Shown: positions 22,726-36,229 of the stretch, one piece after another
Layout: every line of letters starts with the position of its first letter
Position numbering within the stretch: the stretch's first letter is position 1
Assembly (NCBI RefSeq): GCF_905475345.1
Contig: NC_066598.1
Span: forward strand, 5,102,001-5,166,000
Source: Vespula vulgaris
Taxonomy: Eukaryota; Arthropoda; Insecta; Hymenoptera; Vespidae
Length of the DNA: 64,000 nucleotides
Direction: 5' to 3'
Made by a program: the position numbers and the translations under genes
The notes under the pieces: generated by a model
What the model was told of the DNA's origin: nothing
The model's input: the letters and a program-made list of their open reading frames with translations, nothing else
Databases searched by the model: none

Positions 22726-25700
22726 TTTTATTTAAACTTTTTCTTTCCTTTTCCTATAATTCAGTATTGTCTTCGTGGATAATTCGAGAGAAATTATTAA
22801 GCAGTCAACGATTCAAATGGTTTGTGCTCAACAGTAAGACAACCGAGTCTTATCAACATCACTGGTCATGCCTTTATCAAATATATCCAGCACAATTTAA
22901 GTCGATAATATATCTTTTGTACTAAAATCATCAAGACCTCCGAGTCTTGCTAATATCATTGACCATTCCTCATATTGAGGTAGCCAACACAATTAATTAC
23001 ATACAATTAACGAAAGAAAGACATATCACAACATTTGTATCTCATTATTTCAAAAATACATTATTATAATTTCGATTCACCAAGTATTCTTTATCGCGCA
23101 TCACCTCACGAGTTCCATGGGATCCTTCAAAGAAATCGCGTTCTCCCATTAATTTGTGGAAATGTAGAGAACGGTATTTTGTTGAGAACATTCAACTGTT
23201 TCCGAGCTTTATGCCGTCGCCCTTTTTCATTGTGACCATTGGGTCTACAGGTCTAAGGATTAAGAAGAGACGAAGGCCAGATCCTTCATCGATGATCCAA
23301 TACGAGAAAAGCAACGTAATGCGCTTTCGTAGTTGCGCATTTCCGACGCAACAAATTGATTGACATCTGCGACTAGCAGAAGATGATATTTAAATGGATC
23401 AAGTAAAGGATACATAACAACCTATGAGGATTGTTTTCGTGACATAAAAAAATAAACGATATCAGAGACTTGTCAGTGTAGTTATCAAAACCGTAACGTT
23501 AGTAAATACGTTAATAAATATATGACATTTTTCAATTCAAGCAAATGAGAGATGTAACGTGCCGGATTTAAATGTAATTGGAAGATGCAATATGAGATCG
23601 TCTTCGAATATATTAAATAATTTGTGAGCTTGTTTATAGAAATGTGTAAATAATTTATTGCGTATTCGTAATTGATAGTTGAAGAGAAGGTTCTTAAAAA
23701 TTAAGAACAGATTTTTAAGTAGTTTAATTAAAAAGGAAGTCCAAATGTATATCTTTTGCAATGCATTGGTTTTTTGAAAATTTTAATAAAATTAATTCGT
23801 GAGAGAAAAAATTATAAAGGGAAAGTTTGCGGATGTTGCGAAGTGATTGTAGCTTGGGTCTATTCTTATATCTTAAGATACATATATGAGAGTAAAAATT
23901 ATAGTGATATTAACAATAATAATAATGAAATGAAAGTATAAATATAATAACAAAGATAGAACTTATAAAATTCTGTACATTACATTTACAACCATATATA
24001 GCCATATTAAAACCATATATAGAAAGGTTAATAATAGAGGAGAAAACTAGTGATAGAGGACTGATATGTGTCATATTGTTCTAAGGGAGCGTCACGCATA
24101 AGCGTTGACACAATTTATGCCTTAGGATTCATCAAAGGATACGCTATTACCGATAGTCTGCAACCTGATTCTGTTACCAGATATTAGCTCCGGCAACAGT
24201 CTGAGTCTCAATTTTGTCTTAATCTGGTTACGTTTAAGGAAAATTGCGCTCGAATGGTTTCATTCGAAATCACCAGTCATGTCAGTTAAAGGATTATTGA
24301 ATAACTGAAAACTATGTCCTATCACACAGAGAATATATTTGTTGAGATAAAATTTTGATTTTCAACATACATGAAAACGAGACAAATTATTCAGTATATA
24401 TTAATATACATCACAAAGTTTTTCTGAAAAATCACTCTATCGATAAATGACACAAAAATTATCGATTTATATAATATTATTAATAGAATTACAAGAGAGC
24501 GCAAACAATACAAACGAAAACAGATTTACTGAAATCCTTACAAAATCTTTGGCGGACATGGTTCAAGACTAAGAACTTTACAATGCGTCCTACTCGAGCG
24601 ATAAGAGAGAAACATACTAAAAAATGAAGAACAGTAATATAATTTTGGTGGGTTTAACCGTCTTTGCATAATATGTTCTATGAAAGAGAAAGGATCGAAG
24701 TTTTTTGCGTGGAAAGACTTTTGTCAAGATTTTAGACTATAAGAAAAGAGTAAAAAGCAAGCAAAAACAAGGTAAATCAGTATAATAAGATAACCGTACG
24801 AGATAGTAAGATTTACAAGATTAATATCACCTTACAGCATTGTTAGATACGAGCAGTGATTTGCATCTGACGAGAGCCGAAGAATACAAAAGATTAAGAT
24901 TCTCGCCTATGAATAGTTTGGAGATAGCATGCAATCGCAATCGGTATCGGATCGAATAAAGTTCATACGTTAGAAATATTTTACATAGATATGTAAATGA
25001 ACACATATTTTTAGATTGTTGATCCATATTATATTCAGACGCGTGCTTTATTTACAACATTTCGTTTGTTTACGATTTATTGAAAGAAGCTAGTATTCGT
25101 TTAAATGGTGAGAATGTTAAAATATTAAAACGTATCAGAAAGGCAGAAACATTAAATAACATTTTGGAAATATTTTGCATAAATTAATAAATGAGAATGA
25201 AAGTAATTGTGAAATAGATTTCCAAAATATCGAAAATGATAATATTAAAAATGAATTATGACATTTGTTGAAATTTATGAAGAATTATGAAAAGAGACTT
25301 TAGAAAGTAAACAACAAAATACAATTAGTATCAAAAGTCGACATATCTACATATCATTTGAATTTGCACAATACATAGATTTTTATGTCAAACTCGACAC
25401 AAACAATAAAAATTGAATTCCAATCGGTCCTTTCATAATATCAATGTATGTTGATTGATATATCTTGGTTAGGCAATTCTTGAAATATATATTGGTTTAC
25501 AATTCTTGAAATTTTTTATATAACACAATTAAAGAATACACAAAAAGCTTAGGAACCTATTCATGGCCCGATAATCCTTCGAAGTTCAACGATTTCACTC
25601 GCAACTCGAATTGCCGAATGAAACTTAATGACGATGTCTTTCGAGTGCAAATATACATGATATATATTCAGATCTAATATAAAATAATAATTATATATAT

Positions 25701-27466
25701 AATAAATATCCAGATCTATATACATATCTAATATATATAACTAATATATAATAACAATATATATACATTGTCACGTACAACATCGCGTTTTAATGTAAAA
25801 CGAATTGTAATTACAATAATGTGATGTTATAAAAATATCTAAATATTCTGGAACGTTTATAAACTACGTCCTCTTAGACCGAATTTCCATCGAAGACAGA
25901 GTTGTTATATATCAAAATATTTTCGGTATCCAGTATTCAGCCTATCTATACCGAATTTACTCAAAATACTTCCAGGTTCATTCGTAAAAATGTCTTCCCT
26001 CTTCATAGTTATCGTCTCGCAAATAGTCACTCAGTAGATGTAGATTAGCCCGGTTATGTAACCTAACTGATCTTAGTTGTCCTAATAAATCTATTTATTA
26101 ATAAAAACTATTAAATAATTATGATTAAATTTAATATTCATAACTTTTATGTAAGTGTTACCTCTTTCTCTTCGGCCTCTCCAAAAGTATCAAAGACAGG
26201 TCCCACCCCCGACATATACTTCTTTTGCCGTACAGACTTCTAAGACTGATACGTGGGCTTCTATCGAATACGCAAAATTCCATATAGATTCGCTTCAACG
26301 TTATACTCCTTGGCATAGAGCCTGACTTCTCAGGTCAGAATATAAGTAGCAGGTTTATATTGACTCACCTTACTTTAGTACTGTGTTTGATTATTTATGC
26401 AAGATCATTAACAGGTTGAGTGTGGTATTCATCCCTATGGACTGATAGTGAACTTTTTGTTTAGATGGTGTTGATTCATAGAACTGACAGTATCAAGCTT
26501 GAAAAACAATAAATTGTAATTAAGTAAATAAATTAAATTAAAAAATGAAATAAAGAATGAATAAAGAAAATAAATTAAAGAAAGAAATAAATAAATTGAA
26601 AAAAGAAAGTAAATAAATTATAATTTATGAAAAATAAATCGTAATTAATGTAATATAAAAAGATATTAAATTTCATTAGTGGATTTTATTAAAAAATTTT
26701 AAGCAAAAATATGATTTAATTCTTCACGTATTACAAAAAGTGACGATCTTTTTAATTTTAAATTTCTGTCTATATTGCGCTCGTATGCTTTTTCATTTGT
26801 GTTATCACGTTATAACAATATCTTCATACTTTTTATATTTTCTATTCTTTTTTTTCAATCGATAAACAGTTATTTTATCGACTCATCTTTTATAGACCTA
26901 GCATGGAATTATTTCATCTAAATGCTGTGTAAGCGCATCTATTAATTGTTTATGAAATGTGATTGACATTTTTTTTTCATGTTACATTTTCGAACATAAG
27001 TAAATCATTCACAATAGTGGCACCTAAGAAAAACTCGAAATTTTCTATACCATTTCTATACCTATCTTCTCAATATTATTTTAAATTAATCTTTGTTCAT
27101 TACTTTCCATGGGGATGTCTTAAGGAACAATGAATCCTGGAACCAATATAAATGCAAGGATAGGATCAATAACATCCACAAAATCAGCCCAAATAGATGT
27201 TTTATTTCATTCTTGTTCGTTGGTATTTATATAAACATTTGGAAGACTAAATTTTTTATGTTTAAACCATACCAATTTAGATTACATATTTTATTTATTT
27301 GTGAAAGTCTTTATATTTCTTAACTTTTGATACAAAGCATAATATTAATTTTAGTCTTTATGCAAATATATTTGAAAAAAATTACTATATATTAATATAT
27401 GAAATATTATCTTTCTATACTATTTTATATTACAATCTACATATATAACTTAGAAAATAATGAATA
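22726..27466. other. AT-rich DNA, no recognised gene
   Basis: There are GC-richer pockets at 23,085-23,400, 24,080-24,290 and 26,160-26,420, with no family recognised. The 26 kb pocket is preceded by TGTCACGTACAAC (25,769) and CCTAATAAATC, which might be the start and polyadenylation site of an old LTR, but no partner LTR was found. No transposase, reverse transcriptase or tRNA motif is visible. Confidence 0.35.
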
Positions 27467-28480
27467 TACAGTAGTTCCCAAACGATTATTCTGTTCCTTA
27501 ATTTTTTTCAGTAAATATATCTCAAAATTGAAGCCATTCTTGTCTGCATTATAAATTTTTACAAGTCCAATAGATAAGATTAAATTTTATATCTCAGATT
27601 CATCAATATTTACAAACCTTACGAAACAAAAGATTCTGCAAGAAAAATACTGCAAAAAAACATTTTGCAAGATACCAATATCTTGAAACATAGATCGCGT
27701 TCTGAATGTTATTTATTATATTATATTTTATATTACATAACTTTTTGATATATAAAGATATACAAAACTAACATTTTAATGCTTAGACATTCATTTTATT
27801 AATAAAAATTGTTCAATTGTTACAATGAAATTTAATATTAATTATTTTCATGTAAATGAGCTAAAATGAATGTAAAATATTTATGTATCGTGTCTTGAAA
27901 TCAGTCTATTAAAAAAAATGATAAAATGATTTTCAAATTTGATACTAATTGGTCCATTTAATACAAATAAAAATTTTATTACATTAATCATTGATAATTA
28001 CTAAAAGAGAGTATATAGCGTATTTCAGTATATGTATTCAAAAAAATTTTTATAAAGGATGACGACGAGAAATAGAGATAACTTAAAAATCATGGATTGC
28101 TCATAAATTTTTTTTACAGAGTTTAGTAGATGTTTCAAAATGATGGAACTTTTATTGAAACTTTCTTTTATATGTCTTCCACTGTTCTTGGATATTTCAC
28201 AAAGAAGAAAATTTTTAACTTTCTTCAAATGATGATTTAATCCTTATAGTCGAATTTTTGCACAATTGTATGTTTTATTATGGATGATACACTTGAACTC
28301 AAAATTTTCTAATTTTTTTAATTTCCGAGTTGTCTACTTCTCTCTGTTAGTGATGCTTTGCATCGCCATCACGTGATTAACTAAAATGTTTTTTAGTGCA
28401 CTTTAAGTATCACTATTTTGTTTCATTTGTGTATATTGTAAAAGTCTGGAATCTCGCCATAATTTTATGGATACACTGTA
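27467..28480. mobile_element. Candidate Tc1-like element defined only by its ends
   Basis: TACAGTAGTTCCCAAACGAT begins at 27,467, and the reverse complement of the sequence ending at 28,480 reads TACAGTGTATCCATAAAATT. The two share TACAGT, CC, AAA, ATTAT and a further CC at similar spacing. TACAGTG is the classical start (TA target plus CAGTG) of Tc1/Tc3-like elements. The 1,014-bp interval has no recognisable transposase, so it could be an internally deleted or non-autonomous copy, or a coincidence. Confidence 0.3.
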
Positions 28481-29728
28481 TTCTAATTTTATATTATCAT
28501 AAAGCAAAATTTTAACACGGCAGATTAATAAGTAACTATAATAAATATATTGTGTGAGTAATTCCTATAATCACAATTTATATTAATGAGAAAAAGTTGA
28601 ACCTACAAACGCCCGTTGTTATAAAAATTCTGCCTTTTGTTCTATAAAAATATCTGACTAACGTATCTATGGGAAATAAAATAAAATATAAATTTACGGT
28701 GTCTTTTTTCTAAACAAAGAATTTATCACATAATACAAAGACTATATCTTATTGATTGCTGACCACATAGGATTTGTGTTAAAATATTTTTGAAAATAAC
28801 GTATTTAACTGCTATCTTAAAGAAATTTTTTGTATATTAATTGTTTATATAAGTGGTTTTATAATGCAAAATGCGCTATCTCCAATAAGTTAATATGTCC
28901 ACTCTAATAAGTTAATATTTTCTATTTTAACTTTTAAATTCATGTAGTTATAGAATTAAAATACATAACATTAAAATACGTTAACATTATATTATCAGCA
29001 TATATACGATATACATATTGTATAACAAAATTCTATATTTTAAACATTTTTTAAAAATTTTGTCAATTCGAAAAATTATTCATAATATTGACATTGCGTA
29101 TATGTTTCCAAGTTATCTATAATATAACAATACTTGAATTGTTTATTAAACCTCTGCATTATTTTATCTTCACGAGAAAATAAAAGTTCGATGATTATGT
29201 TAAAACTCATTGCATGTATGCTGCAACGTGTAGTCATAGCTAATTCTTCAAAAATAGATTATGAGTATCGTGCTGGCTTGCTAGAATTAATTGTAGTTCT
29301 GCCATCTCTTTCTTAAGCTTCATTATGAAGCTGAACGTATCTAATAATTATGAAGGGCTAAAAAGTTTTCCTGATAAACGAATGTTTCTACCGTAAACTA
29401 ATTTTGATGGTATTGCATTTAGAGCTTCTTTTCATGCTGTTTTGATATTCAGCAGTACAATAGATAACATTTTCACCCATTCTTCTGTATCATAATATAT
29501 TATTACTGCCTTCATTTAAAGAAGAGCTCTGTAGAATTTTTCCTGAAAAAATCCTAGAAGATTTACTCTTACATCTATATACTAGATAACAAACATTAGG
29601 ATGACCATACTTTTGGGACGAACTTCTGCTGTACATTAGTGGAACCTACAGGAAGAGGTACCAAATAAGAAAAAGTGACGCATAACAATGCCAAAGCTAT
29701 GACAGCGAAACCCTGCATATTGTACATC
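28481..29728. other. AT-rich DNA, no recognised gene
   Basis: Only short reading frames occur (such as 29,134-29,316) and none shows a family motif. Confidence 0.35.
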
Positions 29729-31251
29729 TTAACACTAACAATATTTTGTAAGAACTAACAATTTACTGTAAGAAGTAATGTTTACAACGTAACTTTTAAA
29801 TAATTATAAAACAACCACTCATTTATTTTCGTTTTTAAATATATCATACATAACATAAACAGGAGATCATAGTGGCAGTGTTTACTTTACTTAGAAATGG
29901 TTTCAATTTATTTAATGGCGCTTTTTGCAAATGATTCTTCTTCATAGATTTATTACAAACATATTTTTTGCTAATTATACAAAATTTAGTTGTCTTGTTT
30001 TCTTTGCAGAATCGTATCTAGCATGTTTTTCGCGAATACAAAATATTGACTTGGCCACTTGATATTCCTTGTAAGTTTTCTTTTTCTTCTTGGAGAAATT
30101 CCTGACCTTCTTCGACTAGCTCTTCTGCTATTTAAGTAGAAATTGTTGTTTGGATATATTTTGTCCACTTATTTCTTTATAAAGAATCCATATATTTATA
30201 CCAGCCAAATCAAGTATGTTGAAAGAAACTTGAAAGAATACTTGAAAGAAACTACAGGCCATCTATAAGATTTTGATTTGACACTGTATTTTTTTGCCAT
30301 TTGATCGGTGACATCGACGCCGAATTTGGTTTTGTTATTGTATATTGTATACAACTGTTTCAAGTATTCGCTTTCTGTCGTTATTGATTTTTATTCTTTT
30401 ATGCTTTTAACTTAGTATCGTAACTTTTTTGGCTGGTTTGGATTTATAAATTGTTAGAGTACAATTATTTGTTTTGTAAAGTACTGTTGAGAAACGTTCC
30501 AATTCGTCTTTGTTGATTTTGCTAGCTGGGACAATTCTCTTCTATTACTCCGAATAATCCCAAATAATATTGTTCGTTTTGCCAATAATTTTGTCGCCAG
30601 TGATGCACTCGTGAAAAAGTTGTCCGCTGTACATCCAGTGAATAGTTCAACTATTTTGAGGACAATAAATTCACCAAGTGGTATTGACGACGGTCAGGAT
30701 TCTTCTTTTCCCAAATATGGAAAACTCTTTATAATGTTTTTACTGTTGCCATCCGATGCTAATCAAAACTTGATGCCAGATTTATCAGGCTTACTTATAT
30801 ATACTATGTAATGTATAAATTTACATCTTACTTTTGTAGGGAATAGTTCTTCATCAACAATCAGATTCGTATCGGGCTTGTAACTATTTTAATTATTCTC
30901 GATAAATTTGTTCATTGCATGTAAAATTAGAGCAAAATCATGTTAAGATGTATGCAACTATCTATAGTTATGATATTTAAGTCCAGAGATAAGGTTCCAA
31001 GTAGAAAAACTTAGAAAATGGTAAAAAAATTTATACACGGGTCAAATGACCTGCTATGGTAAGAAAGAAAGGTGTCAAAATTTTCTCGGAAGAAACAAAA
31101 GAAAAAAAACCAAAAGTGAGAAATTGATTAAGAAGGGAATCTAAGATTTTACAGATAGTTGATGATGATCGGAAAAAATAACATATACATATAAATTTCA
31201 GATGAAATCATAAATCAGTCAAATGATTCGGCGTGATACGTTTAGTGTTAA
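29729..31251 (-). mobile_element. piggyBac-like element with TTAA ends
   Basis: TTAA at 29,729-29,732 is followed by CACTAACAATATTTTG. On the other side the minus strand reads TTAA (31,248-31,251) then CACTAAACGTATCACGCCG. Both ends share TTAACACTAA, matching the TTAA target and short terminal repeats of piggyBac elements. The 1.52-kb length is below the usual 2.4 kb and agrees with loss of the N-terminal half of the transposase gene. About 230 bp inside the left end recur at 46,110-46,345 (second copy). Confidence 0.75.
29986..30930 (-). pseudogene. piggyBac-like transposase relic (catalytic core and C-terminus)
   Basis: Minus-strand reading from 30,930: LHAMNKFIENN, TNLIVDEELFPTKVRCKF (first catalytic Asp region), SKPDKSGIKF, FPYLGKEES, LGEFIVLKIVELFTGC, TADNFFTSASLATKLLAKR (second Asp region), TILFGIIRSNRRELSQ, then MAKKYSVKSKSYRWPV and an Arg/Lys-rich tail that ends at 29,986. 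This is the order of a DDD piggyBac transposase. The N-terminal half is missing, at least two stops interrupt the core, and the Trp of the GIKFW box is a stop. The cysteine-rich C-terminal finger is not evident. It would have cut and pasted DNA at TTAA sites when intact. Confidence 0.85.
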
Positions 31252-31459
31252 AAAACGCATAAACAAAAGACCTACTCCGGTAGATCTATTACAATCTATT
31301 ACAGTGTAGAGTTATAACAAGCGTAACTTTGGAAAAGAATGACAATGCTGATACAGATGTATTTCCAATCCAACAATTCTGTGATCCTATCTTCCTAGAG
31401 GAGATATTGAAAACGATGCTGCGTAATATCATGGTCCCGAAGCCTAATGGTCTAACAAC

Positions 31460-32765
31460 AAATGCACATTAACAACTTAAGCAGACAACCACCAGTATTC
31501 TGATGAGAATATACAATTTAATTTTACTAGTACAGAAACAAATGAAGGTAAAACTCTCTTGATTGCAAAAAAAGATAGAGCAATTAAACCGGAAGAATAA
31601 TTTAGGCACATTACGGTATCCTCGGTACTAACACAGACATTCCATAAAGTGCTAACAAAAAAAGACGGCGTTTCGAATTGATGTAGACGAGAGACAGAAG
31701 ACATTTTGTAAAAAAGATGGATGCGCAAGCTTCTTATTCGATGTTCCCAAAGGATTCGATTCGGTGTCCTATGCGACGATTACGGGCGACCTTTCATAGA
31801 TTTCAGTAAGGATTATCTATTTAACTGCTCCTACTTGGCACATATCGCTAGGCTACGTCGTCTTTAAAAATTATTTAAAGGTACTTTCTTATGTATCTTT
31901 CTCTTGAACAGATAAGACGATCCGCAAATTTGTACAAAAACGGTTGTATTTGCCGCATAACATGCTAATAGTCTACTTTCACGTAACTATAAACGATGGA
32001 TCCCATCCCTCAGATGGATAGTAAGGCAATAAGGCTCTCTAGGCTGAAAAGTTTAAAAAATGTCTAAAAAAAATGTCTACTTGAAACAAGAGATCGATCT
32101 AACAATAGAATTTTCGAAAACAGCATTGAATACAATAACAAACAACTGATGAAGGATAGATGGAGTGGAAAGCTATGGAAAACAATGGATGTTTGGATGA
32201 AAACAAATGGAAGCTCTGACTGAGTCAAGTAGATCAAATTGAAACAGGACAGTGAAAGGAGTCTAACTGGTCCGGACTTCGTCGATTTGAACAGATTAAG
32301 CATAAATGCACTTCTTGTTAGCTTTCCAATTACAAGAGGATAGAGGAAATAATAGGAGAATATATAGAGCGGGATATAGCTAAATAGAGATGCTAAATCA
32401 TGTCCTACACCAATGGCACAGGACACAAGGATAAAGATGTATACGATATACTTTAATAACGACATACTTTAAGCGGAACTTAAGATCATATAAAATTATA
32501 TATAAAAGTCAATGATAGCTTAAGAAACCTTGACTTAATTACCAAGAAGAACGGGAAAACATTTATTATAGATAGTAATAAGTAATTGAAACCTGTAATA
32601 AAGAAAAAATTTGGAAATAGCGAAGTAATATTTACCTGTGACATTTATTTGGAAGGGAATATGATGTCATTCTGTCAGCAGATTTTTCAGTAGTGGTTCT
32701 TGAAGTAGAAAGAAATTACAACTAGTGTTGACTAGTGTTTTAATAATATTAATTATATTGACTGT
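31460..32765 (+). pseudogene. R2-like LINE relic: reverse transcriptase and restriction-like endonuclease
   Basis: Plus-strand pieces in order: RIYNLILLVQKQ, KKDRAIKPEE, FRHITVSSVLTQTFHKVL (31,600-31,660), FDVPKGFDSVSYATI with the first catalytic Asp of the reverse transcriptase (about 31,740), a gap where the YADD region should be, FVQKRLYLP, then the C-terminal zinc region with MLNHVLHQWHRTQG (32,390-32,435) and RNLDLITKKNGKTFIIDSN (32,520-32,575). R2-clade elements end in a CCHC motif and a PD-(D/E)xK endonuclease whose box reads (R/K)-x-PDL. Here the Pro is Leu and one zinc Cys is Trp. Numerous stops and frameshifts are present. No 28S rDNA flanks it, although classical R2 inserts there. 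Confidence 0.8.
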
Positions 32766-33009
32766 ATTAACTATTTAAAAGGAAAACTAACAAAAGAAGG
32801 AATAAGACGGGAATTGGTTAAGGAAGAAACAAACTACTTACCGTTCTATTTCTCTATTTCAACTGCATGCACTATATCGCTGGCTAAGACATCGGCTCCT
32901 TTCATTGCGTGTACGTGATCTTCCTCGTAAATATGTATGTTCGATTTAACTTTTACTAAATTTCGAGCAATTTTTTTCGTAGCTGTGCCAAGTTGAAATT
33001 CGCTACGAC
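32766..33009. other. Short spacer, no recognised gene
   Basis: AT-rich sequence between the R2-like relic and a Gag fragment on the opposite strand. Confidence 0.4.
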
Positions 33010-33212
33010 TTACAACTCATAGCTTTAAGAATAAGATCGGTCCTATTTTCCATTTCTCTGTGTTTTAATAATTGTTTGATTTTCTTCTCTTGTGATGTGG
33101 ATAATTGTATAATCAATTTTGCTTTTAAGGTTTTATTTTTACCTTCAGTTGATGAATTCGTGATGACACTTATTATTTCTTTCACACATTGACTCTCAAG
33201 GCTGCAGATCAC
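33003..33212 (-). pseudogene. Possible LTR-retrotransposon Gag fragment
   Basis: A 69-codon minus-strand frame contains LKAKLIIQLSTSQEKKIKQL followed by LKHREMENRTDLIL. Many insect gypsy/BEL Gag proteins have a similar box: L-I-x-R-L-S-x-S-x-E-x-x-L-x-x-L-L, then E-x-G-D-R-x-P-S-Q. The frame stops soon after, and neither a zinc knuckle nor Pol motifs follow on this strand. The call rests on one motif and could be wrong. Confidence 0.4.
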
Positions 33213-33665
33213 ATACCAACTAATTGACGTAATCGATACAAACTGACGTCCATCAGTTTGTCAGTAGTAATACATTTTACATTTTCTGCAATTATTTTCT
33301 AGTTCCTAAAAATTACATGTCCTTGGAAAATGATCATTCTGAATCCTAATTAAATATTTAGTTACGGGCTTACCAGCTCACGAAGCAGCCAGATAAGAGG
33401 GGTTCTTTTTTGTCTAAACTATTTCGTCTTTATATCTTCAGATTGAGATAAAAAAATAAATAGTCATTACGTCGCTAGATTTCCATAAAGTTAATCATTG
33501 ACGTAATCATCAATAATTATGTGATACATTTTGCTTACGAATGCAGCTCCTTCTATAACAAGAATTAAAAATACTTCATTTAATGTTTAACAATTTGTTA
33601 TAATTTGTTATATATTACTCAGAAAAACGAAAATTATATCGGGAAAATATTAAATTAAAAAATTA

Positions 33666-34620
33666 TTAAATTTAAGTAAGAATATGATCGCAAATGTTAT
33701 AAAAAGATACAAATATGAAGATTGCATTAAATCAATTCTTCAAAAAGGATGTTCACGTCTACTTGATAGACGTAAAATTATTCGCAAAATAAAAATCAAT
33801 GCAAGATTAAGTTCTACTAATTCAATTATAGAATTGTTTCAAACAACTGGAAAGAAAATATTTCTGGATGAAGTCCACAATGTTTTAAAAGAAGGTGGTA
33901 CAATAGTAGAATAGCTCGTAAAAAGACATAAACGAAATCAATCGCAAAAACGATTAATAATCGCTAAAGAATTTATTTTTAAAGCATAATCATGGTGGAA
34001 TGATGTAATCTTTGCGGGTGGAAATAATTTCATATTCATATTTAACACTCATATTCAACTATAATAGACGAAAATTTGTGTAAACAATTTCATTGCGTAA
34101 ACAAAATCAACAGGTACAAGTAAATATTGTAATATCAAAGGATGAAACAGGATGATGCAATTTTGATGGGATGGGGTTGCGTTTCAACTGCCAGTGTAAA
34201 AGAATTACATTATTCTATTGAAGGAATTTTTGATAAAAACGAACATTTAGATATATTCAAATAAAAGTTTAATAAAAATTGTAACGAATATGGATATATT
34301 CCAAACACAAATCGAGAATCGGGCAAGAATATTTATTATACAATTATACGAAAGTATTTCACACTCCATCAACAGATTAAAATCTGATTATTGTATTTAA
34401 ATCACCGGATTTAAATCCGATTGAGAATTTATGGGACTTATTAAATCGCCAAATTCAAACGACACCTATAAATACAAATTAAGAACTAAAAAGACAATTA
34501 ATGGAAGAGTGAAAACGTATTAGCCAAAATATTTAATTGAAGCCATTTTAAAAATGCCTTAAAACATGTTATTAGATAAAAGGTTTATCTAACGAAGTAT
34601 TAACATTATTATAATTTTAG
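33666..34620 (+). pseudogene. Tc1-like transposase relic
   Basis: A 76-codon opening frame (33,684-33,914) begins MIANVIKRYKYEDCIKSI and includes GCSRLLDRRKIIRKIKINAR, typical of the N-terminal paired-like DNA-binding domains of Tc1-like transposases. Near the end, KSPDLNPIENLWDLLNRQIQ (34,402-34,461) is an excellent match to the box around the third catalytic residue. The final segment keeps an ELKRQL/NEVLTLL pattern. In between are stops and frame changes; DGVAFQLPV near 34,170 may be what is left of a GWGA-type box. The span of about 950 bp is close to a full-length gene of about 340 codons. Clear TIRs were not found. Confidence 0.8.
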
Positions 34621-36229
34621 TTATATGTATCTATATGTATATATTGAAAAACATTATGTAATGTTACGTATCTGAATTTTTCGACATCAATACTAGATCT
34701 AATATCGCTTATGATTCATTGTGTAAAAAACAAATTACACGTATAAATAAATATACATATTTGTAAATTAGAATATGTGCTTTAAACCTTACGAACAAAA
34801 AGATACGATAATTACATATCGAATAAATATACAGAACAATAATTTGTGAAGTACTATGATGTCCAAATATTATATTGCAACTATATATTAATATATGTAT
34901 ATATGTGTATATATTTTTTCTGCTTGAAAAAAGAATGTGTGTTTGTGTGGTTCCCTGCCCTGAAAGTGTCTGCCTGCATATATCTGTAGGTATGTAGGTA
35001 TGGGGGTATGTGGGTATGTCGGTATGTGGATATGTGGGTAGGTGGGTAAGTGCATAGTCGTAGAGAATCCGAGGTAAATGCGAACTATATTTTAAGAGAG
35101 TTTACTTATAAGGACAAATAATTGAAGATAGATCCTTTCAAATTTGTATTCCATCGTCTATGATAAGCATTGTGTAATCCAGTCTATTTTAACCGTCGCA
35201 TATTTCAAATAAAATTGACTTTAGTAAGTCTTTAATCTGAGATGTAACACTCTTATATTAAACAAAGGCACATTAGCTTACTCAAAGTTTCATACTTTGT
35301 CTAGTCACATCTCTAGATAAAAAAAAAAATCAATTCCAACTTAAAATTCTCATTAAACAACTTCAAGCCCTCCTACATTCATTCCATAATATAATTATCT
35401 ACTCGAATCGTTCGACGTGACATATAACATCATATACCTCAGTAATAACAATTCCGAACTATTCGGCTATGTCTTATTATTCCATTTTGCTGCTATATAC
35501 GTAATTTATATGCGCGAAAAATAAATCTTCATTATTAAATCGTTATTAACGAACCTCTTAAAGAGACTCAACTCTCTGGTAATTTCACTAGTAACGCCAA
35601 GCGCTGCTGCCCAGGTTACCTCAACTTTATTAACACTTTATCTATCGATTTAGAATGTCCTTTTCGAGGGTTCTGAAATGCTTGATGTGCCAGGTAAATC
35701 CTCATTTTTATTGATTTTAGAATTACTGATTTGCTATCCGTAATAATAATGCTTTGTGTAAGAATTTTTTATAAGAGATCTTTTCCAATCAATGAAGTAT
35801 ATATTTTATATACATTAAAAAATGCACAATTGATTAAAAACATTACAACTTGATGTGTCCACTATTTTATCTTTTTAACATTTAAATAATAAAGGAAATA
35901 CTGATCTGCACAATCTATTCCTTTCCATTTGTTGTAATATATTATCGATTTAGGCTTTTGAACTGGCACTGCAGATTTTCTATTTATATTGTTGAATTCT
36001 ATTAATCTTGCTGAATGTATCGTAGAAATCATATTCACATTTTATTTCTCATTATTCCATATCTGTAGTAAAATATTATCTTTTCTATGAAATATGGTTC
36101 GATCATGTAAAAGTTGTATTTTTTTAAGACTTTCGAGAACACGTCTACCTATTCGCATAATTTCACGTATACAGAACACAATTTATTCTTCAGTAGAAAA
36201 ATGTGATGTTATATATTCTTGTAAGACTC
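34621..36229. other. AT-rich DNA, no recognised gene
   Basis: Apart from the GTATGTGG-type minisatellite (separate entry) I see no element or gene motif. Confidence 0.4.
34985..35055. repeat. Short minisatellite of 8-10 bp G-rich units
   Basis: About eight imperfect units of the type GTATGTGG / GGTATGTAGG / GGTATGGG. The T/G-rich strand looks vaguely telomere-like, but it is not the TTAGG repeat of insects. Confidence 0.85.

Noticed and set aside
28481..28800. Second element end near TACACTG at 28,474
   Set aside because: Used already as the right end of the candidate element at 27,467-28,480. No independent partner to its right was found.
32064..32465. A 133-codon minus-strand frame
   Set aside because: It is antisense to the R2-like LINE relic, whose motifs are on the plus strand.
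34985..35055. Telomeric repeat
   Set aside because: The unit is GTATGTGG-like and irregular, not the insect TTAGG. It is a small minisatellite.
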